Of a DNA stretch of 10,021 nt, positions 1 through 3,677 are shown in pieces (position 1 is the first letter of the stretch; every line of letters starts with the position of its first letter). Position numbers and translations under genes: made by a program. The notes beneath the pieces were generated by a model, which had not been told where the DNA came from, did no database searches, and saw only the letters and a list, made by a program, of their open reading frames with translations. Source of the stretch: Candidatus Magasanikbacteria bacterium RIFCSPLOWO2_02_FULL_44_11 (GTDB taxonomy: Bacteria > Patescibacteriota > Patescibacteriia > Magasanikbacterales > GWA2-37-8). The stretch lies in contig MFQK01000010.1 of the NCBI GenBank assembly GCA_001783035.1, positions 1-10,021 of the forward strand, in the 5' to 3' direction.

Positions 1-86
1 CCTAAGAAGCCTAGCACTTCATCGTACCACTGTTTTGCTTTCTTTAAGTCCTTTACCGTCAGGACAAAATGGCTTTTGGATGACAT
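1..86 (-). CDS. VOC-superfamily (glyoxalase/bleomycin-resistance fold) protein, N-terminal fragment
   Basis: An ATG at 86-84 opens a frame that runs off the left edge after 28 codons. The visible residues include HFVLTVKDLKKAKQWYDEVL followed by GFLG. This is the typical first beta-strand and helix of the vicinal oxygen chelate fold: a metal-ligand His or similar in the opening strand, then a 'D...a..fY...LGf' helix. Members include glyoxalase I, fosfomycin and bleomycin resistance proteins and ring-cleavage dioxygenases, so substrate and reaction cannot be assigned from 28 residues. No clear Shine-Dalgarno precedes the ATG. On the minus strand it is the most downstream cargo gene of the putative cassette array. 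Its cassette would start at 154, giving a 5' untranslated stretch of about 68 bp. The fold assignment is fairly safe and the function is open. Confidence 0.7.
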   Translation of the reverse strand, partial: MSSKSHFVLTVKDLKKAKQWYDEVLGFL

Positions 87-148
87 AAATTAAAATCAAA
101 TTATTTTTTCAAAACAAATCAATATGATTTAAAGGGAAAGTGTATTTT

Positions 149-248
149 GCAGAACGTATCGGCATATCTGACGTTTCGCCACACCCATTATATTTTAATA
201 GAGTGGCGAAATGTGGCTTTAGCCCTTGCAGATATGCCGTGTTATATG
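149..248 (-). repeat. attC-like palindromic site A (3' end of the secreted-protein cassette)
   Basis: On the plus strand the site reads GCAGAAC (149-155), a 4-nt spacer GTAT, arm CGGCATATCTG (160-170), inner arm GTTTCGCCAC (173-182), a 20-nt loop and inner arm GTGGCGAAAT (203-212). A 16-nt one-sided bulge follows (213-228), holding a small GGCT/AGCC hairpin. Then come arm CAGATATGCCG (229-239), a 1-nt spacer T and GTTATATG (241-248). The outer arms are an 11-bp perfect match. AAC and GTT take the place of the invariant integron core triplets, but the rest departs from the RYYYAAC/GTTRRRY consensus. The stop codon of the upstream gene lies at 253-255, just outside the site. Confidence 0.6.
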
Positions 249-252
249 ATGT

Positions 253-903
253 TTATTTTTTCGTACTTGCTATTAGCACGATGCCTCCTATTAAAACCAA
301 AGCTCCTATACCAGCACCATACCAAAGAATATTTTTTTCTTTTGAGTAAATCAGTTTTTCCTTTTGTCCGTTGCTAGGTCTCCAAAAGACTTTATCTCCA
401 TCAAAATGAAAATCTCTTTCTGTGCCGCCGGAATTTATAAAGACTTGAAGGGCGGCATCATCTGGATATTTTATTCTTACTAATTTTGCATCTGAGTAAT
501 TGGACCCAGCAACTTCGTACGTCCCCCAAGCAGGGGTATAAAAATTATCGTCTTTATTAAGAGACATTACATATTTTTTATCTATAGCTACCATCTTAGC
601 TTCTTCAGGGGAAAAATTTATTGCGCCTTCAAAATTTCTCACCCCTATCTCGTCCCCCTCTTTGAGGGAGGAAATTTGATTTTGAGGAAAAATGAAGATA
701 ATTTTTATGCCACGGGCATTATCCATATCGTCAGGGGCGGACATGACCTCGCCAAGTATGAGAGTGTCTTGTTTGTGGCCGCCCAAGAGACAGCTGAGTG
801 GATCGCAGGCATAAGTTGTTGGTGCGATTAAAAAGGCACAGAAAGAGATTCCGAGAAAGAAAAAAATATTCTTGATCATTGTGTTAGAAAAAATAAATTT
901 CAT
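253..903 (-). CDS. Secreted, C-terminally membrane-anchored hypothetical protein (cassette cargo)
   Basis: A 216-residue protein of unrecognised family. Residues about 9-32 form a hydrophobic signal segment ending in APTTYA, with likely cleavage before Cys33. The mature protein starts CDPLSC (Cys33, Cys38), then a roughly 150-residue polar, beta-rich domain containing LGEVMS, and ends with a transmembrane helix (about 195-212) and STKK. It therefore probably faces the exterior, tethered at its C terminus with a short cytoplasmic Lys tail. The second Met (codon 9) gives an equally good signal peptide and may be the true start. The first ATG lies only 4 bp inside the inferred cassette boundary, so translation from it would have almost no leader within the cassette. 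The stop codon abuts attC-like site A. No catalytic motif is seen, and a sortase substrate is unlikely because there is no LPxTG. Confidence 0.7.
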   Translation of the reverse strand: MKFIFSNTMIKNIFFFLGISFCAFLIAPTTYACDPLSCLLGGHKQDTLILGEVMSAPDDMDNARGIKIIFIFPQNQISSLKEGDEIGVRNFEGAINFSPEEAKMVAIDKKYVMSLNKDDNFYTPAWGTYEVAGSNYSDAKLVRIKYPDDAALQVFINSGGTERDFHFDGDKVFWRPSNGQKEKLIYSKEKNILWYGAGIGALVLIGGIVLIASTKK

Positions 904-907
904 ATAA

Positions 908-916
908 CGTTCCAGA
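908..916. repeat. Left copy of 9-bp target-site duplication of the IS
   Basis: CGTTCCAGA at 908-916 is repeated exactly at 2236-2244, immediately outside the two terminal inverted repeats. The length fits IS4-family insertion. Removing one copy and the IS rebuilds a continuous palindromic site whose arm CAGAATATG pairs with 2331-2339. Confidence 0.85.
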
Positions 917-932
917 CACTAGTGTTGCGTTA
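917..932 (+). repeat. Left terminal inverted repeat of the IS
   Basis: CACTAGTGTTGCGTTA matches the complement of 2220-2235 at 15 of 16 positions. Similarity stops abruptly beyond it on the inner side, and the target duplication begins directly on the outer side. Confidence 0.85.
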
Positions 933-1008
933 AGCAACATTTCGTTCCTTAAAATTTAGCTAACTATAAAGCAAATTTGGCATTTTTGGCTTGTATACGA
1001 CTTGAATC

Positions 1009-1017
1009 TGGTATGAT
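1009..1017 (+). promoter_or_regulatory. Probable transposase promoter (extended -10)
   Basis: TGG followed by TATGAT (1012-1017) makes an extended -10 box about 30 bp before the transposase ATG. Only a weak -35 is present (CTTGTA, 990-995, 16-bp spacer), which fits a low-level, extended -10 promoter. Confidence 0.45.
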
Positions 1018-1018
1018 G

Positions 1019-1041
1019 ATTTTATTAACTTTTAATAAAAT
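1019..1041. promoter_or_regulatory. Perfect hairpin just upstream of the transposase start
   Basis: ATTTTATTAA (1019-1028) and TTAATAAAAT (1032-1041) form a 10-bp perfect stem with a 3-nt loop, ending 5 bp before the ATG at 1047. In IS10 and IS50, upstream inverted repeats block translation of transposase from read-through transcripts. A similar role is inferred here. There is no recognisable Shine-Dalgarno between stem and ATG. Confidence 0.45.
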
Positions 1042-1046
1042 TATCT

Positions 1047-2222
1047 ATGTTTCAAGGTCAATATGTTTTTTCGCAAATCGCTGAACTCATCCCTCGCCAC
1101 GAATTCGATAAGTGTGTCAAACGATACAATGGCAATATCCGCGTTCGCAACCTATCTTGCCGCGATCAGTTGCTCGCTCTGATGTTCGGCCAACTAACAA
1201 ACCTGCGCAGTTTACGCGGCATCGTCCTCTGTTTAAATGCTCACGCGAATTTGCTCTATCACCTTGGTTTCAAGTCAAAACATTTTACTTTATCAACTGT
1301 GTCTCGCGCCAATGAAAATCGCGACTGGAAAATTTATCATGATTTGGCGCAGACGCTGATTACCAAAGCCAGAAAACTATACCTTAACGATAATGATTTT
1401 GCAATTGACATCGATGGCGCGGTCTATGCCCTTGATTCCACCATCATCGATCTGTGTCTCGCTACGTTCAGATGGGCATATTTCGAACTGGGAAAGTCCG
1501 CCGTTAAGATTCACACCCAACTAGATCTGCGAGGCAATATTCCCTCGTTTTTCCTAATAACCAAGGCCAAAACGCATGATATTAATTTTTTAGACATTCT
1601 CGAGTTCGAAGCAGGAGCAATCTATATTATGGATCGCGGCTACTTCGACTTCGAGAGATTATTTAAAATTCACAGCGCTAAAGCCTACTTCGTCATTCGT
1701 GCCAAGAAAAGTATTTCTTAGGAACGGATATATTCACGAACCGTTGACCGTTCAACCGGTTTACGGTGTGACCAGACCATCAAACTCAACAACTTCTATT
1801 CTAAAAAGCATTATCTGGATAAATTACGGCGGGTAAAATATTACGATCAAATTACCAACCAATATTACACCTACTTAACCAACAACTTTGGGGCAAGCGC
1901 CAAAACAATCGCCGACCTTTACAAGCACCGCTGGCAAATTGAATTGTTCTTCAAATGGATTAAACAACATCTAAAGATTGAGGTGTTCTGGGGTAGATCG
2001 ATCAACGCCGTTAAGACCCAAATTTGTATTGCCATCTGTACGTTTCTCCTCGTTGCCATCATGAAAAAAGAACTTAAGATAAAACGCGACCTTTACGAAA
2101 TTCTACAAATTTTGTCCTTGTCCCAATTTGAAAAAACCCCTATAAACACGCTAGTTTCTAAGTTTGAACCACTAAGTTTTAATGAACAGGCTCAGAAACG
2201 CTTATTTTCATTGGATTTCTAA
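1047..2222 (+). pseudogene. IS4-family DDE transposase interrupted by one in-frame TAG
   Basis: The frame codes for 391 codons with a single TAG at codon 225 (1719-1721). Both halves are in the same frame, so this is a nonsense codon, not a frameshift. The N terminus (about residues 1-75, PRHEFDKCVKRY and DQLLALMFGQL) resembles the DUF4372 region of IS4-type transposases. The catalytic triad is intact: Asp130 in YALDSTIID, Asp196 in IYIMDRGYF and Glu299 in the signature Y292-x2-R295-x3-E299-x6-K306 (YKHRWQIELFFKWIK). The missing residue lies between Asp196 and Glu299, in the stretch AKKSIS-x-ERIYSRTVDRSTG. The truncated 224-residue product would lack Glu299 and should be inactive. The family assignment is firm. 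Readthrough or a sequencing error at the TAG cannot be excluded. Confidence 0.88.
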
Positions 2223-2235
2223 CGCAACATTAGTG
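2220..2235 (-). repeat. Right terminal inverted repeat of the IS
   Basis: TAACGCAACATTAGTG is the complement of the left end with one mismatch. The first three bases are the transposase stop codon. Confidence 0.85.
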
Positions 2236-2244
2236 CGTTCCAGA
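2236..2244. repeat. Right copy of 9-bp target-site duplication of the IS
   Basis: CGTTCCAGA, identical to 908-916. It includes the spacer and the first four bases of the outer arm of attC-like site B, showing that the IS landed inside that site. Confidence 0.85.
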
Positions 2245-2348
2245 ATATGCGATGTTTGCTAGCGGTATAATATGCCCGCAGGGCGACCGCTGGCAAACAT
2301 GGGTGTAGCGACCAGAGGGGAGCGAAACCACATATTCTGTGTTATAGG
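2236..2348 (-). repeat. attC-like palindromic site B, split by the IS (left remnant at 901-916)
   Basis: With the IS removed, the plus strand reads CATATAAC (901-908), a 4-nt spacer GTTC, arm CAGAATATG (2241-2249), CG and inner arm ATGTTTGCTAGCGGT (2252-2266). A loop follows, then inner arm ACCGCTGGCAAACAT (2286-2300), a 30-nt one-sided bulge (2301-2330), arm CATATTCTG (2331-2339), a 1-nt spacer T and GTTATAGG (2341-2348). The outer arms pair 9/9 and the inner arms 14/15. Spacing (4 nt and 1 nt) and the side of the bulge match site A. The loop holds a GCCC/GGGC hairpin (2273-2284). The stop of the next gene lies at 2354, directly outside the site. Confidence 0.6.
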
Positions 2349-2353
2349 TTGTT

Positions 2354-2632
2354 TTATTCATCGTCCATGTAGAATCTTTGTCCCCAGAATGAAATAAAAT
2401 AATAATCATCAGCACAAGCATCTATTTTTGCGCCGAACGGCACCCATTTAACGTTTAAGCATGATCCATCACAGTCACAAGTATTTTTAGGTTTCTTAAA
2501 ATTCTCCGTGTCATTCCCGCGAAAGAAACTACTTTCCACAATGTCTTCTCCGTTATCGATCCAAAGCCAAGGTGACGTGAAGGCCAAGGCAAATAGACCA
2601 ATGATAAAAATGCTGATTATTATTTTTTGCAT
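2354..2632 (-). CDS. Small membrane-anchored hypothetical protein (cassette cargo)
   Basis: A 92-residue protein not recognised as a known family. Residues 3-20 form one hydrophobic segment (signal anchor or uncleaved signal). The rest is acidic and aromatic-rich, with Cys52, Cys54, Cys58 and Cys73 (TCDCDGSC and DACADD), suggesting an exported domain with disulfides or a bound metal. The ATG at 2632 is preferred over an upstream in-frame TTG at 2647 because MQKIIISIF gives a normal signal-type start. The GGAT just before it is too close to be a good ribosome site. It sits 95 bp downstream of the methyltransferase, with no attC-like site between them. Both would then share one cassette and rely on the same upstream transcription. 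Its stop codon is 5 bp from site B. Confidence 0.6.
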   Translation of the reverse strand: MQKIIISIFIIGLFALAFTSPWLWIDNGEDIVESSFFRGNDTENFKKPKNTCDCDGSCLNVKWVPFGAKIDACADDYYFISFWGQRFYMDDE

Positions 2633-2727
2633 ATCCAGATTTATCAATTATTTCGATGTTGAAGTGAACAAAGAAATATCCGCGTGGTTTTAATGCTCTA
2701 AAAGTTTCTGGAATTAATTTTTCTTTT

Positions 2728-3339
2728 TTATGGTTTCTTTGCAAAAATCTCCATTCCTTTTTTGCCGACCCAGTAACTAAATTTAAGAATTTTAAAATTG
2801 CGTTGAGTAAGTAAATTTTTGAATGATTTTGCAGTAAGGCGTTTTTTAAGTAAACCATCATTACCGGAATCAAATGCCTCGTAGTCCTCATTTTTATCGC
2901 TAACAACTGAAGTAATATATAAAATGCTATCTTTTTTAAGTAAAGTGCTTAGTTTGTTCAAAAATTTATCTTGCTCATTTATTGAGATGTGTTGAAAAAC
3001 ACGACAACACCAAATGCCATCATATTTATTAGTGGCTGATAATTTCATTACATTCGCAATTTTAAAATTCGTTTTTGGTGCAAATTTTTTAGCTAAGCTG
3101 ATCATTTTCTTTGATACATCTATACCAAAAACCGAACAACCGTTATCAGTTAAAAATTTTGAATCCTGTCCGCCTCCACAACCAATATCTAAAACTTTGG
3201 CTTGGATCGGCAAAAAAGTTAAAAACGTCTTTAGTGAAGGAATAGACAGTTGTTCACCGTAGCCATGTTGGTTTGTATATTCCTTGGCAATTTTGTCGTA
3301 AGATTTTGCGATCGGTTTTTGCATATTTGCTTTAGTCAT
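2728..3339 (-). CDS. Class I SAM-dependent methyltransferase (cassette cargo)
   Basis: A 203-residue single-domain methyltransferase. After the SYDKIAKEYTNQH helix typical of small-molecule methyltransferases, motif I is VLDIGCGGGQ (49-58), and the acidic residue ending strand 2 is Asp74 in FGIDVSKKM, expected to hold the SAM ribose. NKYDGIWCCRVFQHI (104-118) is the motif IV/post-II region, LLKKDSILYI (133-142) the strand before motif VI, and SYWVGKKGMEIFAKKP the C terminus. Length and motif order are those of a complete Methyltransf_11/25-type enzyme. The substrate cannot be read from sequence. No Shine-Dalgarno precedes the ATG, which lies 19 bp inside the inferred cassette start. It is the first coding cassette behind the divergent promoter region at 3539. 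Confidence 0.88.
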   Translation of the reverse strand: MTKANMQKPIAKSYDKIAKEYTNQHGYGEQLSIPSLKTFLTFLPIQAKVLDIGCGGGQDSKFLTDNGCSVFGIDVSKKMISLAKKFAPKTNFKIANVMKLSATNKYDGIWCCRVFQHISINEQDKFLNKLSTLLKKDSILYITSVVSDKNEDYEAFDSGNDGLLKKRLTAKSFKNLLTQRNFKILKFSYWVGKKGMEIFAKKP

Positions 3340-3352
3340 AAAATGGAATGGC

Positions 3353-3392
3353 GTATAACATATCCGAGTATGCGTATATTCTGTGTTAAACG
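3353..3392 (-). repeat. Minimal attC-like site C
   Basis: The plus strand reads GTATAAC (3353-3359), a 4-nt spacer ATAT, arm CCGAGTATG (3364-3372), CG, arm TATATTCTG (3375-3383), a 1-nt spacer T and GTTAAACG (3385-3392). The 4-nt/1-nt spacing and the CG inside the outer arm are those of site B, and the arm TATATTCTG nearly equals CATATTCTG of site B. The inner stem and bulge are missing, and the two arms pair only 6/9. GTTAAAC fits the integron GTTRRRY consensus exactly. It is either a degenerate or truncated attC or a hybrid formed by deletion. Confidence 0.5.
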
Positions 3393-3492
3393 ATCCGAAC
3401 GGAGCGTAGCGGAGTGAGTGCGCAGCGGGGCGCGACTAAAAGGAGCCTAATTAAAATATCTCAAATTATTTGCTGATCAAAATTTCGTTTAA
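3359..3492 (-). other. ORF-less 134-bp unit at the proximal end of the array
   Basis: On the minus strand this unit starts TTAAACGA and ends with CGTTTAAC of site C, so its ends are complementary over nine bases when the G at 3493 is included, as in a circularised cassette. It contains no credible ORF in either direction. The interior has an AT-rich half and a GC-rich half (3394-3447) with repeated GCG and CGGAG words, like the loops of the other palindromes. It may be a decayed cassette or a promoter-carrying spacer. The outer boundary at 3493 is where the array meets the uvrB upstream region. Confidence 0.4.
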
Positions 3493-3514
3493 CTCGCTTG
3501 TATCTTTACAATTT

Positions 3515-3543
3515 TTGGTAGAATGTTAAAATCGGCGTATTAT
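3515..3543 (+). promoter_or_regulatory. Probable uvrB promoter
   Basis: TTGGTA (3515-3520), a 17-bp spacer and TATTAT (3538-3543) match the sigma70 consensus at 4/6 and 5/6. Transcription would start near 3550, giving a 5' leader of about 130 nt that carries the small ORF and the direct repeat. No SOS box of the LexA type was seen. Confidence 0.5.
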
Positions 3544-3567
3544 ACCTACTTTAAGCTACTTTGTATT
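3539..3567 (-). promoter_or_regulatory. Possible promoter driving the cassette block
   Basis: On the minus strand a perfect TATAAT lies at 3544-3539, fully overlapping the uvrB -10. The -35 position (AATACA with a 17-bp spacer, 3567-3562) is poor. It points into the cassettes, whose genes have almost no leaders of their own, and so would act like the Pc promoter of an integron. The function is inferred from position and the -10 alone. Confidence 0.35.
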
Positions 3568-3579
3568 TATAGGTAGTCT

Positions 3580-3675
3580 ATGGGAAATAATAACACGCGA
3601 GATGATGTTGTGCAATTATTGTCCGGCGATTATCATTATAGTCCGGCGATACGGAATATTAAAAGTCCTTTATAG
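3580..3675 (+). CDS. 31-residue leader ORF upstream of uvrB
   Basis: ATG at 3580 is preceded by AGGT (3571-3574) at a workable distance, one of the few plausible ribosome sites in the window. The peptide MGNNNTRDDVVQLLSGDYHY plus SPAIRNIKSPL ends at TAG 3673-3675, two bases before the uvrB ATG. Such an arrangement allows translational coupling, and uvrB itself has no better ribosome site. The peptide is not recognised and has no membrane segment. It may be a regulatory leader, a small protein or chance. The tight junction and ribosome site favour a real translated frame. Confidence 0.35.
   Translation: MGNNNTRDDVVQLLSGDYHYSPAIRNIKSPL
3621..3650 (+). repeat. Exact 10-bp direct repeat with 20-bp period before uvrB
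   Basis: GTCCGGCGAT occurs at 3621-3630 and 3641-3650, separated by an AT-only-plus-one-C spacer. A period of 20 bp is close to two helical turns, as for paired binding of a protein on one DNA face. The copies fall in different reading frames of the leader ORF, so coding does not explain them. Confidence 0.5.
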
Positions 3676-3677
3676 GT

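Larger units (their letters stand above)
917..2235 (+). mobile_element. IS4-family insertion sequence, 1319 bp, inserted in attC-like site B
   Basis: Terminal inverted repeats CACTAGTGTTGCGTTA (917-932) and its complement with one mismatch (2220-2235) bound one transposase frame that fills almost the whole element. A 9-bp target duplication flanks it. The transposase stop codon TAA lies inside the right terminal repeat. Next to the left end, GTTGC/GCAAC forms a small hairpin (924-938). The element reads opposite to the surrounding cargo genes. The ends look complete, so the element could still be moved in trans even though its own transposase frame is interrupted. I could not assign a subgroup. 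Confidence 0.88.
1..3493 (-). mobile_element. Putative integron gene-cassette array without integrase in the window
   Basis: Cargo genes all point left and are separated by palindromic sites with AAC and GTT at their outer ends. Inferred cassettes, in transcription order, are 3492-3359 (no ORF), 3358-2236 (methyltransferase plus a small membrane protein; its terminal site is split by an IS), 907-155 (secreted protein) and 154 onward (VOC protein). The first bases of each complete cassette are complementary to the 3' site of the same cassette. GTTAAACGA at the 3493 side pairs with the site at 3385-3393. GTTATACG (from 3359) pairs 7/8 with 2341-2348. GTTATATG (from 908) pairs 8/8 with 241-248. 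Cassette circularisation predicts exactly this relation. Stop codons lie within about 5 bp of the sites, as is usual for cassettes. No tyrosine recombinase is visible here. Alternative reading: unrelated genes separated by dispersed palindromes. Confidence 0.62.

Noticed and set aside
140..377. Plus-strand ORFs across attC-like site A
   Set aside because: They run through a palindrome and the end of the opposite-strand gene, with no ribosome site or family resemblance.
1047..2222. Transposase split by a frameshift
   Set aside because: Start positions of both parts are congruent modulo 3 and the sequence between them translates without any other stop, so the lesion is a single TAG, not a frameshift.
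149..2348. CRISPR array or riboswitch as an explanation of the palindromic sites
   Set aside because: There are no regularly spaced identical repeats, the sites sit at gene 3' ends, and the AAC/GTT end rule with complementary unit ends fits cassette recombination better.
2553..2906. 117-codon minus-strand ORF overlapping two genes
   Set aside because: Most of it lies out of frame over the methyltransferase 3' end and the small membrane protein. Only the gap portion looks protein-like, and that is reported as a finding rather than a gene.
3543..3575. Hairpin TACCTA/TAGGTA masking the ribosome site of the leader ORF
   Set aside because: The first arm lies upstream of the predicted transcription start (about 3550), so it would not be in the mRNA.
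3494..3677. Integrase gene or remnant between the array and uvrB
   Set aside because: The 184 bp are accounted for by promoters and the leader ORF. No tyrosine-recombinase motif is found on either strand here or elsewhere in the window.
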